The notes under the pieces were generated by a model. That model was not told the DNA's origin and searched no databases. It saw only the letters and a program-made list of their open reading frames with translations. The position numbers were made by a program, and so were the translations under genes. Below are positions 23,082-32,878 of a stretch of 39,473 nucleotides of DNA, piece by piece (position 1 is the stretch's first letter; each line of letters opens with the position of its first letter). Source of the DNA: Paulinella micropora (lineage: Eukaryota > Cercozoa > Imbricatea > Euglyphida); assembly GCA_009731375.1 (NCBI GenBank), contig BJOX01000009.1:303691-343163 (forward strand). The letters are read 5' to 3'.

Positions 23082-23638
23082 TGGTGGCACTTGGGCGCCA
23101 CCACACCGTGCCACCCAGGACAAACACGTACTGCTTGCATCCCACCAGCAATATTATAGTCGCAAAATCGTGGACGGCTACATGTCATGCATAGATTTTA
23201 TGTATAGATAAATGGAATAAAAAAGAAAAAACTTAAAACTGATTATGAAGATTGCTTTGGCGGGAAAATCCACGCCTGTGGTGGCACTTAGCGCCACCTC
23301 TTGCTCTGCACCCGCAAAACAGTATTATTACATGTCCCGATCCCGGATATCACGGAAGTACTGATTCCCCGCTAGAAATACAGCAGTAAATGAAACAAAA
23401 CAACACTAAACTTGAAACAAAAAATCCTTGATGAATGCGCGCTGAGCGCGCACCGGCGCGACCGATCGCCTGCCACCTGCGTACCACCCCGCACCACGCA
23501 CCTACCTATAACCGTGACAAGGCAAATGCTTGCGCAAACAGCAAAAAAACCGCATGTTGATGAAGCAAAAGCGGAAAAAAATATTGCAAAAAAGAAAATG
23601 ATTATGCATTCCCGCCTCCGGTGGCACTACGAGCCACC
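23082..23638. repeat. Left subterminal palindromic motifs (3 copies)
   Basis: TGGTGGC-ACTTGGGC-GCCACCA at 23082-23103, GGTGGC-ACTTAGC-GCCACC at 23280-23298 and CGGTGGC-ACTACGA-GCCACCG at about 23619-23639. The stems are self-complementary, and the loops begin ACT on the plus strand, giving each copy a direction. They lie outside the transposase stop codon, where subterminal transposase-binding sites are expected. Confidence 0.75.
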
Positions 23639-23807
23639 GAAGCGTGCCAGCCACCATCGCACTGTCGACCGTGAAGGCGCCCAAGTCAATCTAAATCAGC
23701 CAAACAATTTTGCTGCGGCAAATACGAATTCTATGCAAGTAATTCACCAGACAAGTGCTTCGTCCTCGCTGCTGCTGTCGGGAAAGCCGCCAGGGGGCTC
23801 GCACAGC

Positions 23808-26652
23808 TCACAGCCTACGTAATCTTCGCTGCCTGGAGGAGGGTTGTTGCTGTTGGGATGGTTGCAATGTTTGCAGAGCCAGCTCGCCTCCTTCGGAATT
23901 TGCGTCCCCCTCGTCCCAGTCGCTGTCCTTTTGATCTTCCTCATGATCTGACTCCTGGTAATTCACCGGCCGAGCCGCCCTCCTCTGTCGCTTTGCTGCT
24001 CCGCCCCGCCCAGCGGGACGTGAGCCTCGCACTGCCGCTCCGGAGGAAGGGCCACCACGCGCTGCGTTGCCCGGCTGCTTCCTTTTCCGGCCTGCTTTTT
24101 TATTTGCTTTCTTTTTGCTGCTTTTGCCTGCGCCACCTTCGGTATTGCCGCCGTCGCCGTCGCCGTCGCGTCCCTTGTGGCTCGCCATAGCGTCCTCCAG
24201 TCTCTGCTGAAGGTCGGCCACCTTACCCTGCGTCGACAGCCCTAACCCTTTCAGCAAAGCGATACATTCGGGCTTGAGCATTTGGGTGAACCTTCCCTTT
24301 GCCTTGCTCTTTGCTCTCCCGCTGGCAGCAGACACCGAGTTGAAGTAGCTCTGCTTTTCCTCGTAGCTCATGCCATCGGTCGCTCCGGACTTCACGTGTA
24401 TCGCCAAGGCTGGCTCCCCCAAGCTCTGATGCTTGGACTTGCACCGCTCGTCCTTTTTGTGCGCAGGTACGGGGTACTTCAAGCTCTGGGTGCACTTCTC
24501 GCACCGCTTGCCCTCCTTAGCATCCTTGTCTTGGCGTAAATCCAACACAATGCGGTCACGGAACTCAACATCGCTGTGAACCGCGCCGTAGGCCACACCA
24601 GGCGTAAAAATTTTACGCTCATCTGGCCGGTAGTAAACAAATGAGCGCAGCTCCTGAAACATCCACGTCGCAACCTTCCGGGGATTCTCCTTGTTCTTGC
24701 TGATCCACGCTTCGATCACGTCCCTGTCGTGACCGTAGTACCGATGGTTCTCAAACCCTGCTTTTGCAGCTGCAAGAAGCCAATCCTCAACGATATCGAA
24801 ACCACGGCCCTGCTCAAACTGACTCGTGAGAAATACCTTAGTGTGTATGCCTTTGTCCGCGTCGCACACGTTCCAGGCATGCCCGCCGCACAGCATATCT
24901 GAGCGCATCTCAATGTTGTACTTCTGCCAGAACCTACAGCCAGACTGCATTCAATCAGCTGGTGCGTGACATACTAAATACTTGGATTCCGCCATGATGC
25001 ACTCTCTGTTATGGAAATCGCCCCCGCCATTGCCTGTGCGGATGCCCGGGCCCGGAAGAGATGACANNNNNNNNNNAGGGCCCGAAAGAGATGACATCTC
25101 TCCGCTGCCTCCTTCCTCCTCAGTTCGCATGTGGTAATCCCATATCTACCGAGTCGTGGCGCCGGAATGCTCACGTCTCATAATATTATGGATGTATTCA
25201 TACTGCAGCACCCCGTCCGTCCGCCGTGTGACGCGAGTGAACAACAAATCATTCATCTTCACGTCTGTTTCGGAGTACCAAGATATGTAGTCCTGATAGA
25301 CTACCCAAGCGCCAAGCCCAGGTTCAAGCAGATCGATTTGTCGCGTGATGTGGCTGCACATGCAAAAGAGTCTCACAAACAAGCCGAATGGAAGCTGGGA
25401 GTGACCTTCGCTGCACCTTGTACTGCGCGTCGTGTCTCTCGCACTTTTTGATTTTTTCCTTGAGGTTTTTGATCTTTTCCAAGTTCCGCTTCTCCTCTGT
25501 CAAAGCTTCCTCTCGCAATAGCTCGGCCTTCCATTTGTCCCAGTTGTCGTGCCGCTTGCAAGGGACTGTTTTGGTAATGCAACGAAACAGAACATCCTCC
25601 TCCTTCAGTATCTTACCAACAGTCTTGCGATTGCGAGGGACATAGTTGTGGTGGCATACATCGGTGCTTCCTGGCCTGACGCAGCCTCCCTTACAAAGAT
25701 ATGCAGCTGAGTTTTGCTCATTCCACTTTCCACCCCGCATAATGTGCGCCAAGCGCTCGAAGCCCCCTGACTCCTCCACCATTTGCGCGTAGATTTGAGG
25801 GTGGGCTGTGGTTCTGAACCAATTAAAAAAGGAGTCCAATGATCCAAACCAAAATGCAGCGTTAGACCCTGACTTCCCAGCCAAGTTCTCTTTCACAACA
25901 GAAGCAGTGATCCGCTTCTCCATCGGTGTGATCTTTTCTCGCTCGGCGTTCGCCATCACTTGCTGTGAAAAGATGTCAGGCTTCTTCAGTTTTACCCCTT
26001 CCTGCAGATTGGCGTCAGCATCTCGAACAGCTTTTGCTGCTTTGCGCGCATACCGATCGCTGATCGAAGTAAAGATTTCTTGAAATTGTTTTGAGGTCAT
26101 CTTCCCTCGAAGCTTCCCAACAAAAGCCTGCTTGTGAGCTGATCGATAGGGAAAACTCTGCACAATTTCTTTGACAGCCTTGGCAGCTGCAGCTTCCGCT
26201 TGCCCTTGCTGTATTAGCGCTGATACTTGGGGGAACTGCCCCTTGCCTTTCTTAGATAAAAGTAAGCACATCAGTTGGTCATCCGTCATCCCATCGAGAC
26301 TCTTACTTGAGCGCAACTTTTCCTGGTATCTCCTGCTCCTTTCCAAAGTCTTACGGTGCCGAACATCGACTAGCGTCTCATCAAGTCGCTTCCTGGAATG
26401 ATGGCCGCTATGTGCACTAGATTCAGTATCTGATACGCCCCCGGAAGAGAATGCAGATCCACTCGATGGGCTCAACATATTGAATGAAGCAAGGGCTGAC
26501 GGTGCGACTTCTGACACTCGAGAACTAGCTCGTTGTTCCACTAGCTCCACCTTTGCAGACAGCGGTATAGAGGACCGACTCCTTGCTACAGCAGACTGTA
26601 CTGCCGACTGGCTTATGGTTGATTGGGTGGCTAATCTGGCTAGGAACGACAT
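23808..26652 (-). CDS. DDE-type transposase-like protein with C-terminal SAP domain, four exons
   Basis: Proposed exons on the minus strand: 26652-25406, 25353-25175, 25033-24975 and 24944-23808. All introns are GT-AG and the phases agree, giving 873 residues plus stop. Residues 1-120 are Ser/Ala-rich. Cys/His ligands follow (C320, C324, C333, H334, C358, C365, H368), then a coiled coil (about 383-405). A possible catalytic series is VVYQDYISW (D437), GGGDFHN (D481) and GGHAWNVCDADKG (517-527). A further C-x2-C-x16-C-x3-H cluster lies at 643-667. ALLKGLGLSTQGKVADLQQR (about 724-743) is a SAP DNA-binding motif, followed by a basic then acidic tail. The DDE assignment is inferred from motif layout, not from a named family. 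A longer start at 26733 is possible. Confidence 0.7.
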
Positions 26653-27019
26653 GGCATGCCTCTGGGACAGCAACAACAAGCAGTTCATACTCACAATCAC
26701 ATTGTTCGTATAGCACCGAATAGAGCTTTCCAAAGGCTGAAGCCTCTAAGCTGAAAAGGGTCGAGATTGGGATGCCAACTACAGCACAAGTGGGATGTAA
26801 CATAACAAGAGAAGAGGTGACGACCTGCGAGGGTGTGTCACTAGTGGCTCGCTCTGCACAAACGTGTCACAAGGGTGCTTTTTCAAAGCTCCTAAACTCA
26901 CCGTACCGTACAGGGAATAGTGGCATTCGGCGGGTTTCTTTGGCATTTCTCCTTAAGTTTGAGAGCATTCCCGCTTCAACTAGTTCAAGTGCTGTTCCTG
27001 TTACCCCACTGCCTTTCGC
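26653..27019. promoter_or_regulatory. Divergent intergenic region of the nested transposon
   Basis: These 367 bases separate the start codons of the transposase-like gene (minus) and the chromodomain gene (plus), so both promoters should lie here. I see no clear TATA box and no repeat of the GGTGGC motif. The head-to-head arrangement suggests shared control. Confidence 0.45.
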
Positions 27020-30000
27020 ATGCCCAAGGAGAAGATTATTGTAGAAACTATCGAGGCCTATCGTGTGGAAAGAAAGGATGGACAGCAGACGGTGTTTGTG
27101 CAAGTGAATAACGACGAGACATGGCAACCGCTAGGCGACTGCAAAATTGACACTGCAATCACGATGCAGTACAATGATTTTCCAAGCCCAGATCCCAATG
27201 TGCCGGCATGGGACATAAAAGAAGACAATATGGTCTTTCGATACGCCCCGCAAGGAAAAGCCAAAGTTCGCAGTCTCACAGGAAAGCCAAAGTTTTTTGA
27301 CCCTAGCCTGGCAGAACAAAAGACGACTCATAGTCGCAGAGCTAGGGCAAAGCGCCAGCAGCCTGGTTCAGCTGAACAAAAGGATGACTCGCACGTGTCA
27401 GAAGCTGAACAACAGCCGGAAAAACGGTGGGAGGGCAAACCTTCTCAAGCCACGAAGAAGGCACAATCGCAGCAGAAGGTTTGCTGCTTCATACATACAT
27501 AGTTAGGAAAGTAAGTAAGTAAGTTCGTAAATAAACAAATAAATAAATAAATAAATAAACAATCAAATCAAGAAATGAATGATGAGTAACGAGAAAATAA
27601 GTACATCCATGCATGCAACAACAACAGAGCAATTATTATTGCATGCATACCTACACGCATGCACACATACATACATACATACATAGTTAGGAAAGTAAGT
27701 AAGTAAGTTCGTAAATAAACAAATAAATGAACAAATAAACAATTAAATAAGGAAATGAATGATGAGGCACGACAAAATACGTACATGCATGCATGCAACA
27801 ACAACAAAGCATACATACATATATTGCATGCATACCTACACGCATGCATACATACATACATACATAGTTAGGAAAGTAAGTAAGTAAGTTCGTAAATAAA
27901 TGAATGAATAAAGAAATAAACTATTAAACAAAGAAATGAATGATGAGTAACGAGAAAGCAACAACAACTATGCATACATGCACGCATACATACACGCGTA
28001 CATACATACACACATACAAGAGAAAATCAATAAATAAATAAATAAATACATAAATAAATAAATAAACAAATAAACAAATAAACAAATAAACGAATCGTTC
28101 TTGCAGTGGTCGCCCGGCCGTAAGCAGCGTGGTGGGAGGCTTGGCAGCAAAAAGGCTGCTGGACCAGTTTCACGTCGTGTCGATTTCTCTGAAGCGCTAG
28201 CTGCCACTCTGTACTGTCATCTTGATGTCGTTTTCTCATGACATTGGCATATTTTGCAGTGACGAGGCAAAGGAGGGTCTTGAGGAGACGAGCGCATCAG
28301 CTCCCAGGCAGGAACGGTATTAGTTTTGCAATTTCTGGTGTTTGCATGCTGCGTAATGTGATTGCATTGCAGGGTGATACCAGCAGCACACAGCCCCCCG
28401 CCCCCACCACCGCCGGACAGAGATGATGTTTTGGAAAAGCTCAAGCACTTGAGCGCAATTTCCGCATCGGCCAGGGCTGCTTTGTTGAGATCTGACGAAG
28501 TTTTTACACACAATCTGGATGCACTGCAACTTCCTGAAGAGGATGAACAGCCAGAGCCGGTGCCACTGTCGGTCCAAAAACCAAAATCATCTCTCTTCGG
28601 TGCTTGGGGAGACTCCATTAAAAGCAAGTCGATCGCGGATAAGGCGGGCGACGCCGCGGACGAGAAAGACGGTAAGGGCACGCATACGGAAGATCTTACG
28701 GTGAGCGCTAGCACGGCGGACAAGAAAGACGGTAAGGGTACGGAGGACCAAGCCGCGATCGATGATGCCGATACCGCCGCCAACCTAAAGCTCATAGCTG
28801 AGCAAAAAGCAGCAGATGATGCAGCACGAGCGGCCTGGGAACAAGCGAAGAAAAATTATAAATTCTGGGAGGTCAGGCCCGCAAAACAGTATTATTATAA
28901 ATTTCCAGCCGGAATGAGCGCAACCGAACAGGCGCAACAACAGAAAGGGTACTAACTGTTTCTGTTTTTTTCTTGCTCTTCACACCCTCCCCGTGTCCCT
29001 ACTGCAATGATGTCTAGACTTGTGATAGCGTACTCTGTGGGCACATCTGTGGAGTACTTCGCGTGTGTCGACAGCCAGTACTGGAGCAACCTCGGGCTGA
29101 ACCTGACCGTAATTTCCTGCTTTGATAGCATGCACTGCAGTCCACCCCCCTCCTACCCGTAGGCAGGTGAATGGGTATTGACAACGATGGTGCCCCCGGC
29201 CATATACCTTGTGCTTGGGTAAGCAATGCTGCACATACAGACATGCAATCGCGGTATCTGTTGCTTGCATAGTCCGGGCCGTCGCCTGCAACAGGACCCG
29301 CTTGGCAAGTTTATAGTTCTGGCGAATTCCATAAACACGCGATCGTGCTTGGTCGCGATTGAGACCACTCCCGCTGGAGCCAGCGAACGCACTTTTGCTT
29401 TGTCCTTTTTGGTGGAGGCAGACATAGATGCAGTGGCCACGAAGAAAGACCAGAGCGAGCACAGAGGCCGTGCCAGAGACAGCTTTCTGCAAGAGTGCGT
29501 ATATCCCCTACTGGAGCCGCATATTCAAGCAGCGAACGGTCGCTTGCCGAAAGACGAGCCGCTTCCTCCCATTCCGCGCTATCGCGCCACCGTGGTCGCT
29601 CAAACCCCCCCCAAAGTCAGTGCAGACGCGAAGGCCTCTGCCTCCAGCACCGCCCTGAGCGCATCCAGCAGTCAGGGGTAAGCAACAGCAGCTTGTCTGT
29701 CATTGAAAATGATGCAAAATTTATTATGCGCAGGGATAGTATTGCGTCCCGCAAGGTCAGGCGCAAGTCGGTATTGCCAAAGGGCGAGGTGCGCGTTGTT
29801 GCAATGGATTCGTTCGTTGATCCAGAGGGAAGAGATCCTCTAGAAGGTTACGGGGTGCAGCTAGTTCCCATCAACGGAGCTCGGTACGGGGACATTGGGC
29901 TGCGGGAGGGCGAGGAGCTCGGCGGATTCGGGAGGGAACTGCTGCTACAATTTTGGGGCGACTGCTATGATGAAAAGGTGGATCCCGCAGGCTTCTCTGC

Positions 30001-31275
30001 TGTTTTGGCAAGTCCGGGCGACAGCACGCTCAAGATCGGTGGCAAGCTCTGGTGCTTTACCAAAGCACATCGCAAGGAAGTAGCAGAGGATCGTTCCCAG
30101 CCGCCATGCAACGCAGGCGCGCTGATAAACCATGCGCCTGAGGGTTCAGGTGCAAACTGCACCTGGATTCTGCCGAAAGGCAAGAGAAATCAATACCCCA
30201 TTCTCAAAATGACGGACAACCTCGTGTACGGCGGTTTTTTTTTTTTGACTACGATGGCCAGAAGGGCTCTGTGTATTGGCCCCAGCACGTTGGGGGAGTA
30301 ACGCCCCGGGACATGCCTCTGGCGGCGGATGCGGACAGGAAGTTGATTTGGCCTCGCTTCAATAAGCCTTCGCCTGCACCCCAGAACTTCAAGGTAAGAG
30401 CCTGCACCCACACAACACAAAACATGCTTGCACTCTCACAGCTACCTGCAAAGAAGACTGCAGCTGGTAAAAAAGTTGGAGTCGGTGGCAAGGGTGGCAA
30501 CCAGACGCACCTGCCAACTTGCCTTTGCCCGACGTGCCCCCTGGGCATCAAGAAGCGCGCCAAGGCAAGGGCCAAGCTTGCTGCTGCTAATAATACTGAA
30601 GCGCGCGCGCAAGGTAATAAGCTTGCCGTGCACAATCTGATGTGATGGGTACCTGGTTTTGATTTAGAGGAAACGGACGAGGAGGATTCGGATGATGAGT
30701 CGGAAGATTCGGATGATGAGTCGGAAGATTCACCCTTGCAGTCACCTAAAAAGAAGAAAGTGAAGCGTGGCACTGCAAAGGAAAGTGGTTCAAAGCGGCC
30801 GGACGGGCAGACCCCGATCCAAGGGGGAGGTGATCGTCAGGTATGCGCCCCAGGCTGTCGATGCCCGCGGTGCCGCCAGTCGCAACGCGTCCCCGGGCAT
30901 GGAGAAGGGTGCGATTGCACAGGGTGCGTACCACATGGCAAAGGGTGCAAATGTGAGGAATGTGTACCAGATGCTAAGCATGGCAAAGGGTGCAGATGCA
31001 AGGAGAAGTGCGCGCCCCCATCGTAGCCGCCGCATGGGGTCCCCTTTGCAATCCCCCCGTCCTCCCCGCCCGACCAGCATGGCGGATATGGAGGTCAACA
31101 GCCTGCGTTGTCACCTGTTTTCCAGCCAGCAGCCGGTGGAGGCCGTGGAGGCAGCGGCCTTGCGGCGTATCTGGCATACTCACAGCAGCAAGCAACGTCG
31201 TATTTGTCACACAGTCAACAGCAAAGTACCTCGTTTCTGAATTACATGGCAGGGGGTAACTCTCGGCTTGAGTAG
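27020..31275 (+). CDS. Chromodomain / SET-like / Cys-rich protein, eight exons, with two lesions
   Basis: Proposed exons: 27020-27478, 28107-28210, 28260-28316, 28373-28948, 29273-29677, 29734-30393, 30442-30613 and 30668-31275. Every junction is GT-AG and phase-consistent, giving about 1,013 residues. Residues 6-50 (VETIEAYRVERKDGQQ, then DETWQPL) are a chromodomain. Residues 155-530 are Pro-, Lys- and Asp-rich linkers with a repeated KDGKGT. Residues about 573-705 look SET-like: ALINHAPEGSGANCTW matches the NH..pNC signature, followed by YGG..FDYDG. Five C-x-C-x2-C (one x3) units follow: CLCPTC in exon 7, then four between residues 875 and 926, over a KKKK and acidic stretch. Lesions: twelve Ts at 30235-30246 shift the frame by one, and an in-frame TAG at 31024 cuts the last 82 codons. 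Either could be an assembly error. The SET call is moderate and the chromodomain firmer. Confidence 0.65.
27487..28100. repeat. Repeat-filled first intron: about 183-bp units and AAAT/ACAT microsatellites
   Basis: Inside intron 1 of the chromodomain gene, a cassette beginning CATAGTTAGGAAAGTAAGTAAG starts near 27498, 27682 and 27863 (spacing 184 and 181). Each is followed by AAATAAAC, GAATGATGAG, GCATGC and ACATACAT words. The last part is AAAT repeats. Expansion of this intron explains its 628-bp length, against 49-60 bp for most others in the gene. Confidence 0.85.
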
Positions 31276-31307
31276 ACCGTTAGCGCGTACAAGGTAGCAT
31301 ATTCGCA

Positions 31308-31515
31308 TCCGGTGGCGCCACAAGTGCCACCGGAGGCAGGAGAGAGCATTAACTTTCATTTTGTCTCTTGACTTTACTGTTTATGATTGATTTTGTTGTG
31401 TAATTTGTGTTGTACCGCGCTAGGATTCGGACTTGCCCTCCTGACGTGGGTATCACGGGTGGGGTGGCGCGGTAGCCTGCGTACGCAGTCCGGTGGCGCT
31501 CCAAGTGCCACCGGA
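31308..31515. repeat. Right subterminal palindromic motifs (2 copies)
   Basis: TCCGGTGGC-gccacaagt-GCCACCGGA at 31308-31334 and TCCGGTGGC-gctccaagt-GCCACCGGA at 31489-31515. The loops read AAGT on the plus strand, i.e. ACTT on the minus strand, so they point opposite to the three left copies. The second copy ends at the edge of the gap at 31518. Confidence 0.8.
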
Positions 31516-31685
31516 GGNNNNNNNNNNNNNNNNNNNNNNNNNNNNNNNNNNNNNNNNNNNNNNNNNNNNNNNNNNNNNNNNNNNNNNNNNNNNNNNNNNN
31601 NNNNNNNNNNNNNNNNNNNNNNNNNNNNNNNNNNNNNNNNNNNNNNNNNNNNNNNNNNNNNNNNNNNNNNNNNNNNNNNNNNNNN

Positions 31686-32131
31686 CTCCGCGAGAGCATA
31701 GCGGAAAGAAGGAGAAGATCACAGAGGCGCAGCTAAGGAGAGCGCGGAATGATCTTATCAACGACCAACCCAGGAAGGCGATGAGGTCGATGGGATCAAA
31801 GGACGTCCACCAGGAGGAGGAGGGGACGGACACTGACCCAAACGCGGGCAACGTTGAGATTGTCAATGAGCGATGGAAGGAAGGCGATGCGATAGCAACC
31901 ATCGCATGGGTGAAAAATGTTTTCTATCTGATGAGACCCCTACGACCTTCCGGCCCTTCGTATCAGGAAGAGGATCAGGATGCCTTGCGGACGGCGGATC
32001 AATTTGGAAACCCACGACCGTTGTTGACACGGACGCAGAGGGCGGAGGAGATTGCGAGGCTGAGGGAGGAGGTGACGTTCGAACAGGATGCGGAGGAGAA
32101 GAAAAGATTGCAAGATGCAATAGAGGAATAG
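31686..32131 (+). pseudogene. Retrotransposon pol 3' continuation after the nested insertion
   Basis: The open frame resumes immediately after the gap with charged sequence: KKEKITEAQLRRARNDLIND, AIATIAWVKNVFYLMRPL, TRTQRAEEIARLREEV. It ends at a stop at 32129-32131. Purine-rich composition matches the retrotransposon. It was probably joined to the integrase C-terminus at 22780 before the transposon inserted. I recognise no domain. Confidence 0.6.
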
Positions 32132-32256
32132 GAGACGGGTTCACACGAAAGATTTTCACAGAAACAAAAGCGGGATGAGGAAAAGCGGAGAGAGGAGGAC
32201 AAGAAACGGGAAGAGGGAGGAATACAAGGTAGGGAGGGGAAACAGAGGGGAAAGAC

Positions 32257-32878
32257 GTGGGAGCACGAGGGGGTCAAGACAAGCAAGATACAGGGGGGCA
32301 GGCACCGGAGGGGCACTTGGGGATCAAAAACAAGCGAGGCCTGTGGGTGGAAAAAGCGGCGGAGATTGATCAGATCAAATGGAAGACGGGCAAGTTCTAC
32401 TTGATGATGCCGGCGGAAAAAGATGTAAGCGATGATACACTCATTATCACTGGATGACTTTTATGTCATGAGGGTTCTAAGTCAGGGCGGGACGTCACGA
32501 CATAAGGCGGGGAAGGGCATAACGCCGGTGATGCAGTTTTGGAGGAGTAGTGACGAGGTAGCGGAGGAAAAGATGCGGCGGTTTGATCCGATTTTTCTGG
32601 AAAAGGCGGGAAACGTGGGATGCCACCAGTTGGACGACGAGGATCATATCCCATACACCATTCAAACGAGACCGCGGTTGGTGCTGAATGTGCCCTTCGA
32701 CCTCACTGAAGAGAGGCGGATACCGGCACAGATTTGGGACGAGATAGATGCGGAGGGATTGCCTTTCGATATTATCGGCGCTCCACCAGCAGCAGTTGGA
32801 TTAAGAGGCAAGAAGCGGCCTACGACGGGTGGTCGGATGACTCAGGCAAGAGGACGGGCACAACGAGGAAGGGGGTGA
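32257..32878 (+). pseudogene. Retrotransposon 3' ORF, unassigned
   Basis: Two overlapping frames (32257-32457 and 32432-32878) read as one coding stretch with a frameshift near 32440. It begins with a basic, Gly-rich segment, then NKRGLWVEKAAEIDQIKWKTGKFYLMMP and DDFYVMRVL..GGTSRHKAGKGITPVMQFWRSS (parts). It ends in a basic RG-rich tail (ARGRAQRGRG). It lies after integrase, where some gypsy elements carry an extra ORF. I see no signal peptide or transmembrane segment that would suggest an envelope protein. Confidence 0.5.

Larger units (their letters stand above)
22790..31680. mobile_element. Nested DNA transposon (~8.9 kb) with transposase and chromodomain/SET-like genes
   Basis: At about 22780-22795 the purine-rich retrotransposon coding strand stops and base composition becomes balanced. 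It resumes after the gap at 31518-31685 with a frame reading PREHSGKKEK. The interrupted frame ends SGRRETK, so an original RREHSGKK junction is plausible. Inside are two divergent intron-containing genes and five palindromic GGTGGC motifs, three near the left end and two near the right end in the opposite orientation. The right terminus is hidden in the gap, so terminal inverted repeats and target duplication cannot be read. A pair of intron-bearing genes inside a retrotransposon must have arrived as DNA. Confidence 0.75.

Noticed and set aside
32257-32878. Envelope-like gene after integrase
   Set aside because: No signal peptide, transmembrane segment or cleavage motif is visible; the sequence is basic and RG-rich.
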